Positions 1 to 11,416 of a stretch of 61,495 nucleotides of DNA are shown in pieces. Numbering within the stretch: position 1 is the stretch's first letter; every line of letters starts with the position of its first letter. Source of the stretch: Pelargonium nanum (Eukaryota; Streptophyta; Magnoliopsida; Geraniales; Geraniaceae). The position numbers and the translations under genes are program-made. The notes under the pieces are model-generated. The model was given only the letters and a program-made list of their open reading frames with translations, was not told where the DNA came from and did no database searches. The stretch is from contig JAYMTF010000060.1 of the NCBI GenBank assembly GCA_036897485.1, positions 1 to 61,495 on the forward strand, read 5' to 3'.

Positions 1-3000
1 AACGTTTTGCCTAACATTTTTCGTAGGTTGCAAATGGGGGTCAAATCTGGTAGTGATAACATAATATGTGAGTTTGGTGTTGCATGTTTACTTGTTTAGG
101 GTATGTTTTATAGTTATATTGTGGTTTAGAAATACTTTTCCAATAAAATATATTTTCTTTTGAGATTTAAGTTTTTGGTGTTTAACAGTATAATGACAAA
201 TTAATAGCTAAGAGAGCTAAAAGATATAAGAAAAATTGAATTGTATAAATACAATTAATTAGTTCGATGTTAACATGCACAATACATATCAAATATAAAT
301 AATTAGTTCCAAATGTTTAGATCATCACTGTACTATGAATTTGAGCATACCAGGCTATTTAAATGGGTTTTTTATTATTATTTATGAATTCATATATTAA
401 TTAAATGGTTGCAAAATTTCAAACATCTCGTCTGTGCACAAGTAATTAAAGGGTATTGAGTCATATTTGTTGTTTTTATAATAAATATTACAAATCTAAA
501 ATTTAAAAAGTGCATAAAATTGAGTGAGGAAATAATAGAAATATACAAAATACAAATTTCTATGACCCTTATCTTGTGTAAGACATGCACATAATTAATA
601 GACAAATTGTGGAAGAAAAAAAAAGAAGAAGACTAAATTATTATATTTTCCTTAACTTGAGAACCTTGTAGTAAAAAGTGTGTACAGGTTTTGTAAAAAT
701 TGTTATTTTGTGTTTCTCAAGTGGCTAAAAGTTTCAAACCTGAACACAAATAAATAAATTTGACATACTCAGAGAGAAAACATAATAGCGCGTTTATAAT
801 TGTAAAAAAAAAATTGAACACACTTCAATATTTGTCAATGTCATTTTAAATATTCGTTCAATTAGTCTAAATAAAATGTGAAAATAAAAATGGTTCAATG
901 AATATTAAAATTGATATCTACAATGGTTGAAAGATGCTTTTTTATTTTCCATATCATTAAAACTCTGCATTAAATAATGCTTTTAGAGCTCATTTTATTT
1001 TCCACATTCTTGTAATCAATGCATAATTAATACTCATTTGCAATTAAATATCATTATTATATATTTAAATTTAGCTACAAAAATGTAATGAAAGAAATAG
1101 TTGCACAATTTTCTCTCTATATACATCATATATTATTTTTACCAATACACCTTTGCACAACTTAAAAGAGAGTATTTAAATGCTTTTTCTAAATTTTGTT
1201 CATTATGATTCAGAATTCGTTAATTCAATTATTTTCAAGTTAATACTTACAAAATTAAAATAAGTTGAAAATTTAAAATTTTAATGTTTAATTCATGTGT
1301 TCGTTTGACTTTTTAAAATGACACACTTGAGGTTTGATGTTGCATGAATCTCTTGGGCACATTAATGTTAGACTCTTGGTGCTGCGTTGGTTTCTTTGTT
1401 CTGACAACGAAAAGATCATAATGATTGGTAACAAAATAAATACATAGCTAGAAGACCAAAATAAAACATTCTCATTAATGTATCTCAACTTGTTTAGTAT
1501 AAAATCTTCTAAATATTTCTACATTTTCCATTATGAAGAAATAATAACCTATTCACCAAAAATGTCCTGACAATATCCATAGTACCCAAATATAATTCAA
1601 ATTCATGACTCACTGTAATTAAATAAAAATTGAGTGTTTAATAAAAAAAAATGTGCTTGCATAATTAGCATGCCCAATTAATATATTACATAGAACATAC
1701 AAGATTTTACTTTTAAAAGTTGCCAAATGATTAAACCCATATCAAATGGTTTCCTTATACAATGTCAACCAATGATCAAATACTTTTCTTGTAATCATGG
1801 AATAAAACAAAAACTTACATTAAAACAATCAAATTTTGATACTTTGGGCCCTTCAAATCTCACAAAATTAACTAATTTTATTGATCAATACATCACTACC
1901 TCAGTCGTGAGTTTAATCAAATTTTCTCATTGACAATCATTTTAAAAAATTGTTTATAATGAATTCTTAACATAATAGAATGTGAAACAAATCCAAAATA
2001 TATGTCTGACAGTGCATGCCGCAGGTTTAAACAAGTTAGACAAAAAATGCACGTATTTGCATTGGTCGCATTCAGTTTTTTTTGCATGTTTTAACGTGAA
2101 CACTAGATAAACAAAAAAAAAAAGAGTATGATGAATAAAAAGATGCAAAATGCAAACGATTGAGTTTGTTTGCTGGGCCTGCAGCCCAAATTTTGAGGTC
2201 TAATCTCGAACCTAACAAAGTTCGGATAAATTTTAAATTACTATTATTATCTCACTCACAATTTACAATAACTTTAGTTAGCTTAACTAATAATAGCCAG
2301 ATTAACAGAAGTAATAATAACCAAATTAGTAAAGTGACCATGTTTCATTCCCTTCACAAAAGTGCAAATCATAAACAATTAACAAATAAACAGTGGGAAA
2401 AGGAAGAAGCAAACCTCACTTGTTTAAGCTAGAGGTCTCGAGCTTAAGTCTTTGTAAGCATAGATTATTCCCGAAATAGGCCTCTAATAACAACTTAAAA
2501 AAAACATCTCAAATGATTAGTCTCAAACTTGCTAACTTTAGAACACTTTGAAAAATAAAAAACATCTTTCAATATATTTATTGATACCTTTAACCTATGG
2601 AGAAGAATATAGATGACACCTCAAGTGGAGCCCATTGTGGACCGTCGGGCACCGGAAATAACCCGTTGCAGCTCGTTGAAGGCCACCGAATGCCAAAGTC
2701 CGGCGGAGAGCTGAACATGCAGCTGGTTCAAGTTCTTAAATGAGCTACTACAAGCTGAGAAGATAGATGGTATGCATGATAGCACAAGGAGACACACACA
2801 TATATTATATATAGTACCAAAATTTTAAGACTTTTATTTATTATTATTAGAACATTGGGTCAAGTGTGTGAAATTTGTACATAAATGAGCTATATATTGA
2901 TGGATAAAATGAGTCATTTGTACTGGATTTTTTATGAGATTAAATAGTGAAAAGGAGCTTTTAAAACTTATTAATTAATAAGGCTAAAATTGAGTTTTTG

Positions 3001-5640
3001 GTTCTTCCAAAAATTTATCTAACATTATAACTAAGTTAATATTTATCTCTAAGAGGAGTGGACCACACAAATTATTTTCGTTTTGAAACTTTCAAGAAAA
3101 TATAATTGATTTCTCCAACTTTTATAAATTTTGAATTGGTTGTTTTGAATATATATGTGTGTATATTTTTGTTTAAATGCAATGATGATCTCACTTTAGT
3201 TAGGAAGACTTTCTTGTAGGTTTACGTTGTTCAACGGGCTAAACAGAAAGACAAATTATGCCAACTGAAGTCTAAATTTAAAGTTGTTTAACTAATCACG
3301 TAGAGGACTTTACGCTGAGTTTCAAATTTGAAACAAAATAAAAGTTTTAAATGCACAAACGTATATTTAGCCGTTGAATAACTTTTCATCAGTTATCGTT
3401 CGACTATCATGTGATATTTGCTTCACAACGAGTTTAAAAAAAATTAAATAGGACCCGTCAAGTCAATAGGTTTTTAGAAACTGACATTCATAAGTGCAAG
3501 TACAAGTCATTTGCAAAGTTGAAAATGGGACATACTGTTTTGTTATCATTTTGAGACCAAACATGATGTTGTTTGCTGAACTAAAGATGCTGGTTGTTCT
3601 AGCTTGCTTGGTATAATGTCCTTAATATTTTTTGTTAATTAAGAACATAGTTTTTTTGTTGCTAGCAACTCACTATACTCAATATCTTTTGTCCTTTAAT
3701 TATATAATCATTTCAGTTGTGGAATATGTAATCAAATAATGGAGACTGAAATGAAATTATTATTGTTCAACTAGACAATATGATGGTGTTTTTGGTTGGA
3801 AATTGGAAACAATGATGATATGTAAGTACCATGACCTATGTCCAATGTGAGTTTATATATATTGAATATAATGAGTTTAAGTCATGTTAATTTTTTAGGC
3901 TACGTGATGTTAACTATGACATTACCATTAAAATTTCATTCATATTTACCTTAATAAACTTATGGGAGGAGTGCGATTTGTTGGATCTAAAATTTTATAA
4001 ATATGTCACTATCTCATTGGTCGCTTATAGACTAAATTAAAAAGCTTTTAACTTGAAATATCTGCTCCTATAAGAGAAAAAAGTTGTGTAAATAATAATA
4101 TTTAAAGTGTGAAAAGCCGACGACAAGACTCTTGCAACAATTTTGTATTATAAAAATAACCCAACATGCATATAGAAATATTTTGCTCATTTCAACAACG
4201 AATCGATATAAGTTGTGTTGTATATAGCATAAACTATCGAGTTAAAGTTGTATATAACATTTTTCCCTAGCCAAAATTACTTTGTTTTAGTAAATATTAT
4301 TTGTGGTGAACATATATTTGTTATATATAGGTCATGAATGGCCTGTCACTTGTGCATGTAATGTAGTGCCTTCTTCATCATTCAAGTTAGGTCCTTTTTT
4401 GTAATAATAGAACAACAAAGAAAATCAATTATAGTACTTTGGCTTTATGAGCTCACACTTTTGTCTTTCTTCAATTTAATTGGCACCACGTTTACAACAA
4501 ACAAGTACAATAAACAATAAATTTAAATCCTCACTTCCCATCCAACAATCTATAACAAGTGACTTTGGTGTACTTTGAATCATTGTTTTATGAAAAGATT
4601 TGAAATCTAGCATCATAAATTTTATGCTTTTTATTAGAAAAATAGTATTATAAACGTCGGTCTAAGTGGAAATGTTTCTAAGTAATTTAAGTAGTAAGAC
4701 TTGTTAAAAAATTGAGTCACATCAACCGATGTGTTCAGTTGGAGACTCTAATTCTGCGAAGAAAAAACACAACATCAAGTGGAAATTTAAGGTTGTGTGT
4801 GAGAATCCACCTAGGGCGTGAAAATGAGAATCTTTTTTATGAGGGTCAAATTACTACCAAACTAAAGAGAATTTGATAAAGAAATGTGAAGTGTGCTGTG
4901 AATAATGAATCACCTTTTTTCTTTTTTATAAATAAATGGGTATTTATACTTACAAATATGGATTGATGATGTGGCGTCATGTGATTGATCAATAATAATG
5001 TTATGGTGCGATCATAGGTTGCTTTACGAGTGTATCCTCATTTCTCAACATCCGACTTAGTAACGAGAGCTTCACTAACTCACTGAACGTAATGGAGGGT
5101 AACATGAGCTTCACTAACTTTTTGCTGGTTTGTTTGATAAAAGCCGACCAATCGACCATGGTCTTCTCAAGCGTTTGATATACAATATAACAAATGGATC
5201 ATCGTTCTTGAGCCTTGAAAATGTAAAATCCTTTCGAGGAGGACCTCCAAGAATTTAAAACCTTAGTTTGCCTTCCAACTTTTACCCACTTCGATCTGAT
5301 TGGGATCCTCGGGTTCAAGTGAATTCATTTTTACAATGTTTGTTCTTGTGAGACCTACAACCACACGAATTTTACATGTGTCAATTTCTCATTGGGTAAC
5401 CAATTTTAGTTTGAAATATCAAGTAAAATTAGAAATAAATATATTTCTATTTCTTTCTTATGATTCTAAACTCACAAATTTTAGCTGAATAACTTGATTT
5501 CTCTGTGGTGTATTTCATAACTATTTTTAAACTCATCTAGTCAATAATTTATTCAAATAAATTAGTAGTATAAGTTGTTGCTAAATATATTTTTGTCATT
5601 ATCATTGTTGGTTAAGTTGCTTTATATTTACAACATATGC
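1..5640. other. AT-rich intergenic region without a supportable gene
   Basis: The stretch is strongly AT-rich with stop codons in all frames, and the short open frames look random (low complexity, rich in K, N, I and F). The only compositional break is a GC-richer island near 2600-2760, listed separately. About 4640-5470 has slightly higher GC and could be an old repeat, but I saw no domain, terminal repeat or coding signature. No RNA gene was recognised. Confidence 0.6.
2600..2760. other. GC-rich island of unknown nature
   Basis: About 150 bases of clearly higher GC content sit inside AT-rich intergenic sequence. Several frames on both strands stay open for 30-50 codons, which follows from the composition. 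No frame gives a protein that I recognise, and no complete start-to-stop gene with sensible signals is visible. It could be a captured exon fragment, part of a decayed transposon or a short unrecognised gene. Confidence 0.25.
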
Positions 5641-6149
5641 CATTGACATCTAAACTACTTGAAAATTGATTCTTTTTTTCTCTGTCAACCGCCACCGCCA
5701 CCTCCGATCGATCTCTTCCGCAACAACAATCCATATCTTCAGACCATTATTCTCCGGTTCACATACCTCAATCGATCGATCGATCAATCAACCAACCAGT
5801 GGTTAATTTTCTCAATTTCTGAACCTCCATTAATCTACTAGCATTTTTTCAAGATTTTTCTGTGGTTTTCATTGGTTTTTGAATCTGGGTTAGTTCGTAT
5901 AAGCTTGCCCATTTGATTTTATACATTGTTCTTCAAAAGGGTAGTGCCAAGGGGTGGTTTTTAAGCTGATTTGTTTGAGTTCTTTTGGGGTCGAATGTAG
6001 AGATTGTATGGACATTTCGATGCCTTTGCGCTTGAAGATTTTAGTAATGATGTTGTGATGGTTCAGAGACTGTGTGGATCTGGAGCTGTATGTTGGTTTT
6101 TGTTTCAGCATTGATTTGATATGATTTGGTTGTTAATTCATAGGTAGAT

Positions 6150-6527
6150 TTAGAAGTGGGTTTGATGTTTCTTGTGCAAAACTGGATTTTGGGGAACTTT
6201 GGAGATGTGGGTTTGATGTTTCTTGTGCAAAAGTGTATTGTTGGAGGTTTTGGAGAAGTGGGTTTGATAAATTTAGTGCAAAAATAGTTTTGATGTTTCT
6301 TGTGCAAAAGAGTATTGTTGGAAATTTCAGGGAAGTGGGTTTGGTAAATTTTGTTCAAAAATGGGGTTGATGCTACTTGTGCCAAAGTGGATTGTTGGGC
6401 ATTTTGGAGAAGTAGGTTTGGTAAATTTTGTTCAAAAATGGGTTTGATGTTACTTGTGCAAAAGTGGATTGTTGGGAATTTTGGAGAAGTGGGTTTGGTA
6501 AACTTTGGTGGTATTATGGTAGATTGA
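6150..6527 (+). repeat. Degenerate tandem repeat (~78-bp unit) with a chain of uORFs just upstream of the TBL start
   Basis: A G/T-rich unit containing the words gtgggtttgatgtt and cttgtgcaaaagtgga recurs from about 6150 to 6520. Each copy carries an ATG and a stop: 6165-6287 (40 codons plus stop), 6293-6370, 6370-6447 and 6447-6527 (about 25-26 codons each). The peptides are near copies of one another, with the shared core LVQKWIVG. Consecutive uORFs overlap as TGATG, and the last stop ends one base before the TBL ATG at 6529. Whether they reach the mature mRNA is unknown. The T/G-rich composition also fits a 5' UTR intron ending at a possible acceptor (atggtag) near 6521. Confidence 0.6.
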
Positions 6528-6528
6528 A

Positions 6529-9341
6529 ATGGTGAATGCTTTAACTTTCAGTAGAAGTACTTCGGTTGGCCGGAGGGCAGTGGGTGTTGGAACTCCGAGA
6601 TCCTTGAGTTTTGGGAGCCTTAGAGCGAATAGGTCGAGTTGGGTATGGCGTTGGTTTCTTGTGCTTATGTTGACCGGGTTTTTGGTCTCTTTTCTCCTAG
6701 CCATTGTTGCTGGGTATGTAGATGTGCTTCCAAGTCTCGGCAAAGCCTTTCACGATTTTGCAGTTTCTAAAACCGATAATTCAGCGGGAACCTGTGATAT
6801 TTTCGATGGCAGTTGGGTCCCCGATGATAGTTACCCATTGTATAATGCCTCAGCATGCCCTTTTGCTGAACAAGGGTTCAATTGCTTAGGAAATGGGCGG
6901 CAAGATAAGGATTACCTTAAATGGAGGTGGAAACCGAAGAACTGTGATATTCCTCGGTTTGATGTGCAGAGTACATTAGAGAAGCTTCGAAGCAAAAGAA
7001 TTGTTTTTGTCGGGGATTCAATGAGTAGAACCCAGTGGGAGTCACTGATATGTTTGCTTATGACGGGAGTAGAGGATAAAGAGAGTGTTTATGAAGTGAA
7101 CGGGAATAAGATCACAAAACAGATTCGATACCTAGGCGTACGATTCAATTCTTATAATTTCACGATTGAGTTCTTTCGCTCGGTTTTCTTGGTACAACAC
7201 GGTTGGAGCCCTCGACATGCGCCAAAGAGGGTTAGGTCAACACTTAAGTTGGACAAATTGGATGTAATTAGCAAGGAATGGGTTAATTCAGATATTCTCT
7301 TGTTTAACTCAGGCCAATGGTGGGTTCCATGGAAGCTTTATGAAACGTAAGTTCTCTTAATTCCTACTTTCAAAACAAATGTATTCTCATTCCATTGATC
7401 ATGTATGCAATCTTTTGTCGTTCTTTATAAGCAGCATTAGTTCGACTTGATTTGGCACTTCTCCGTACTTTGGATTATCTTTCAGAATTCATATACCGTA
7501 GTCGTGACTATATACTTGAGTAGATCTTACATGTTTGAGTAAAACTTAGAGTTAAACTTTACTCCAATTCAAAACCTTAAGCTTTTGGGTTGGAATCGAG
7601 TTTAACATGGTATCGGACTTGGTTCGGTTTGGGCCTAGTGACCCATCTGTGTTGCCTCTCTTGGTCCACGTGCAGGGTCCGTTGTGCTATCCAACACCCA
7701 CGCAAGGGGGAGATTTAATGTATTCCACATTGAAAGAATGCAAAGTTTGTCACCACTTGATATACTAGTTGTGCCCTCGATTTAATACCTTAAGCTTTTG
7801 AGCTAAAGTTAAGTTTAACACTTGGTATTATTGTCTGTCTATGAAAACTTATAGCATATCGCGCAGCTTTTAGTTACATATGGAAGCCAGTTATTTCGAT
7901 TTTTGTTAGTCTTAACCAAACTTGTTAGTTCATATCTAACATGCATGTTTGGTGTGGCACATTGCTTGTACAGAAAAAAGTGGTGAGTTGCATCTTATGA
8001 TTACCTGTCTAAATGCTTAACATATATCTTTGAGCAACTGCCGTGAACTTGCTCTGATTAGTTATAAACGTTCATTTAATTTATGAGCCTATTGTATTTT
8101 GGCAGGGGTTGCTATTTTCAAATTGGAAATTCGATAAAGCTTGGGATGACAATTCCTATTGCTTTCAGAAGAGCACTAGGCACCTGGGCATCATGGGTTG
8201 AGAACATGATTGATACAAATAGAACACGTGTGTTCTTTCGAACTTTCGAGCCTTCTCATTGGAGGTAATCTTTCAATATCATTTCCTTCACCGGTTTTCA
8301 AACATATCTAGTTCATAAACTGATGCATACCTGGTTAAGGACTTATAATGAAAGTTCTATTCTGAAACAAAAGCTGCTAATTCATGCGTGTGTGCCGCAT
8401 TGAAAGTTGACCATGCGCTATATGGGTCAACACGAACACGACTCGTTTAACTAAATGGGCTGGGTTGACACAACCTAACACGTTCTACACGACAAAACCA
8501 ACACGTTTAGCATGACAAGACCCATCATGATCAAATATCACAAATTTAACTTAACAGACAAAAATCATATAAACGATAAGACTAGTTAGGTATTTTTGGG
8601 GGTTAATTTAGTATTACAACCCCTAAGTGGGCGTGTCGTGCGTGTGTTTGAGGCTCAACACAAACACGGCACGATTACAAAATTAGTGAGCCCAAACACG
8701 CTTTTTCCGCATAGTGTCACATGTTGAAGCACGAAGTGCCAGCTCTATCTGAAACTATTAGTGTATTACTGTTTTCTTCAGCAACAAATGTTGTTAGGTT
8801 GCAGCCTTTGCTCTAGATCCAAAACAACTATATATTTCCCCAACTAAGCTATAAGTAATCATTATTTTGAATGCTGCTAATTTTTCTCCTTTTGAGATTT
8901 TGAACTAAATTAATTTATGTTCCTGCTGTTTAAATTTTGTTGGTTTATTTGATACACATGGTTAAACGAAACATTGGGAAAAGTCTTGTTCCTGCATGAG
9001 CCCTTTCATAAGTCACGACTAATGGAACTGTTTGTTGCTGGATCAGTGGTGAACCCCATAGGTTTTGCAATGTGACTCAGTATCCGACATCAGAAACAAA
9101 TGGAAGAGATCAAAGCATATTTTCGGACACTATAATGGAGGTGGTAAAGAATATGACAGTTCCAATTACGGTTCTGCAAGTTACTTCCATGTCGGCTTTT
9201 AGGAGCGATGCACATGTTGGTATCTGGAATCGAAGTCCGTCTCCTGATTGTAGCCACTGGTGTCTGCCCGGATTACCTGATTTGTGGAATGAAATTCTCC
9301 TCTCATACGTGCTTACTAATGACGGACTTCCACCTCAGTGA
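6529..9341 (+). CDS. Trichome birefringence-like (TBL/DUF231) polysaccharide O-acetyltransferase
   Basis: Three exons (6529-7346, 8106-8264, 9047-9341) join in phase to give 423 residues. A single membrane anchor lies at about residues 41-62, as in Golgi type II enzymes. The PMR5N-type region follows (CDIFDGSWV, then YLKWRWKP). The catalytic GDS motif is at 162-164 (VGDSMSRTQWE) and the paired DxxH motif at 393-396 (DCSHWCLPG), so both halves of the serine-esterase-like active site are intact. Family members transfer acetyl groups to xylan, mannan, pectin or xyloglucan in the Golgi. The substrate here cannot be read from the sequence, but the protein resembles the TBL10-type subgroup. The start is the first ATG in this frame before the anchor. 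Intron 2 carries a dispersed repeat, and a chain of uORFs abuts the ATG. The gene is convergent with FAS2 downstream. Confidence 0.93.
7540..7840 (+). repeat. Dispersed repeat with LTR-like words in TBL intron 1
   Basis: The segment contains ccttaagcttttgggttg, then catggtatcgga, then a tract ending cacttgatatactagt and a second ccttaagcttttgagct. The word tggtatcgga resembles the copia primer-binding sequence. The same words occur on the opposite strand near 31555-31700. Ends are not defined, so the element class is a guess. Confidence 0.4.
8373..8750. mobile_element. Non-autonomous GC-rich transposon relic (family A, copy 1) in TBL intron 2
   Basis: This element is GC-richer than the surrounding intron. 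It starts near taattcatgcgtg and ends near cacgaagtgccagctctatc, giving imperfect inverted ends. Inside are repeated acacgac and gggttgacac words and the block aacccctaagtgggcgtg. The same block and overall layout recur at 52570-53020 in the PI4K gene, so both are copies of one family. No transposase frame is present. Confidence 0.55.
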
Positions 9342-9477
9342 ATGCGGGCATAAAGTGAGATTCAGTACCTCTCTTGTATCATTCCTTTCATGTAGCTGAA
9401 TTTACTTTCTTGATTTCATTTCATCATACTACACAAGTTGATTGTCTGCATAAAAATGAAACTATACTAATTCAGTT

Positions 9478-9705
9478 CCCGAGGGTAGAGTTGACAATTT
9501 GGATTTCGGGTCAGTTTTTTTTTTCGTGTTTAGGTTGAAAAGACCTAACCCCTAACATGATTAGCAAGAGGTACGGGTTGGCTCGGTGTCAGGTTTGTCA
9601 TAGAAAATGTCATTTTGTGTGTTGCCCAACTTGAAAATTAATCAGGCTTGTAACCCGAACCCTCAAAATGTGGATTGGGTCCTAATTGTCAACTCTAACC
9701 GAGGG
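9478..9705. mobile_element. MITE-like element with ~15-bp terminal inverted repeats
   Basis: The left end reads gtagagttgacaatttgga and the right end tcctaattgtcaactcta, which are inverted copies. The word ccgaggg occurs just outside both ends and may be a target-site duplication. The body contains cgggtcag and gggttggctcgg words, similar to repeats near 18840-19030, 32810-33010 and 34800-35000. It is too short to encode a transposase. It lies 140 bp after the TBL stop codon. Confidence 0.6.
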
Positions 9706-9875
9706 TGAGCTTTGGTGCAATGGTTATAGGTTGCTGATAAGTGACCACAAGGCCACATGTTTGAATCAGGGGAACAACCTCTTTGCAAAAGTAAGAGAGA
9801 GGTTGGGTATATAAATGAATGTTCCCATACCCTACTATGGTGGGAATCTTGTGCATTGTGTCGCCTTTTTCTTTT
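9703..9875 (+). mobile_element. Au-type SINE copy (degenerate)
   Basis: The sequence has a Pol III A-box-like word (tggtgcaatgg), then a B-box-like word (gtttgaatca), then the block acaacctctttgcaaaagta and a tail with ttgtgcattgtgtcgcc before a short T run. This order and these words match plant tRNA-derived Au-type SINEs as I remember them. It directly follows the MITE and appears inserted beside it. A related copy lies on the other strand at about 19330-19478. Confidence 0.6.
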
Positions 9876-11416
9876 ACCCTAGTTCAGTTTCTGAAACAAA
9901 TTCCAATTGAGGTCCTCATTACTCACTAGGTATGATTACACAGTCTATGAATCTTCTAATTTTCACCTCCGAGCAACTGACGCACAAATGGTCCATATTT
10001 TGGGTTTATGTCCAACCCAAACCTTAAAGCATGCAGATCAGATTCTGGGTGTCCCCGGTTTAAGGTCCAAATTGTCAGCTCTAATAATAACAATGTTATC
10101 ACGTATTATTGATAAACAACTACCTCTGTCTTTAAAGTCTTCTCTCCTCTTTGTTTTCTTCCCAATGCTTTAAACACCTTGAAGCAAATCTATATTTCTT
10201 ACTTCAAATTTGTTTCTAGCATTTCTAGGCTCTCTTGTATGCTATTTCTCTCCTTGTGCGTATGCATCTTGTCAATCATTGTTTTGTTTCGGTAGAAAAA
10301 GGTGCTGTGTGGGATTAACTTACCATCAGTTATTTTACTTTATGCAGATTGATTTTAGACATACATACAACATATGAGCCGAGCAAGCCACACGCGGATT
10401 CTGAAGCAGAACAATTTGGCAAAACCGACAGGGACTCGATTCTCTTTTATATTACTCGGTATCATCCAGCAGGCTGTTCTGCACCTGGTGAGTTTGAATC
10501 AAGTTTTGTAGAGAAATGGTCGAATTCAACGTAAACACAATTTTGCAACAGGCCATTCATTTCCCATCATTCGCATTTTGTAAGTGAAAAAAGTTTCGAA
10601 ACGTGTTTGTTCAAATAGAAAAAAAAAAAACATTGTTTGATTCGTTTGATTCGATGCAATACTTGTTCATAACAGCAAAGGGAAAAGAAAGAAGGGGTAG
10701 AAGTTGAACTGTATTTGCTGTTTCTGAGTTTTTCTAATTTTGTTCGTCGGAAGAATGAATGTATTGATGAAAATTTCTCATTCTATATTCAGTGGAAAAA
10801 TATGCAGTGAATTGTGGCTTCTTTTGCTTTCTTTTCTCTCATTTGCTAATATGAAACATGAGAAAGTGGTAAGAGTTTGAAATTATGAGGAGAATGTTTT
10901 TTTTTCTCCAGTTTTTTGGTTCCTAAACTTTGATGATCCTTAGTTATGTATCTTGACATGTAGAGATGGTAAAGAGAAATGATTATTTGGTCAAGGATTG
11001 TGTTTAAGAATCGGGTTGATTCGCCGGTTAAGTTCAAGAATCGTATTTGTTCATCACAGTTCAGATTCGAGGATCAGATTGATTCACCGGTCGAATAGTG
11101 TAATGTATCAAAATCACAGCCTTTTAAAGAACACACAAATTCAAAAACCAACAGTTGAAAAACTAAAAAAAAAAAACAGCATCCATTAGCATTTCTCATA
11201 ATACCCTCTTCAAGATTATCAGTAAATTTTCGCTTTCTTTGCCTATCATCTACAAGAAAATTTCCAGTGGCAGCAATAAAAACCAGAATCATATTCCTAT
11301 ATTATACATCTTATGATTATCACCAAATGACTGTAAAAATAATCACCAGCCATCAAAATATTGACTACACACACTATAAAGCTACACGTGCGAAACTGTG
11401 AGCTCAGAGACGATTA
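9876..11416. other. Convergent intergenic spacer between TBL and FAS2
   Basis: This is the 3' flank of both genes and probably contains their 3' UTRs. Two open frames, 9907-10173 and 10349-10534 (+), have no recognisable family. The second follows a good acceptor (tttatgcag before 10348) and could be a 3' UTR exon of the TBL gene joined to a donor just after the stop (aaagtgag near 9355). Sequence around 11000-11100 holds short repeats of ttgattc/caccggt. No separate gene is supported. Confidence 0.45.

Noticed and set aside
9907-10534. Two open frames downstream of TBL as possible extra exons of the enzyme
   Set aside because: The TBL domain is complete at 9341, including the DxxH motif and the normal C-terminal end. 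The frames have no similarity to the family. A 3' UTR exon remains possible.
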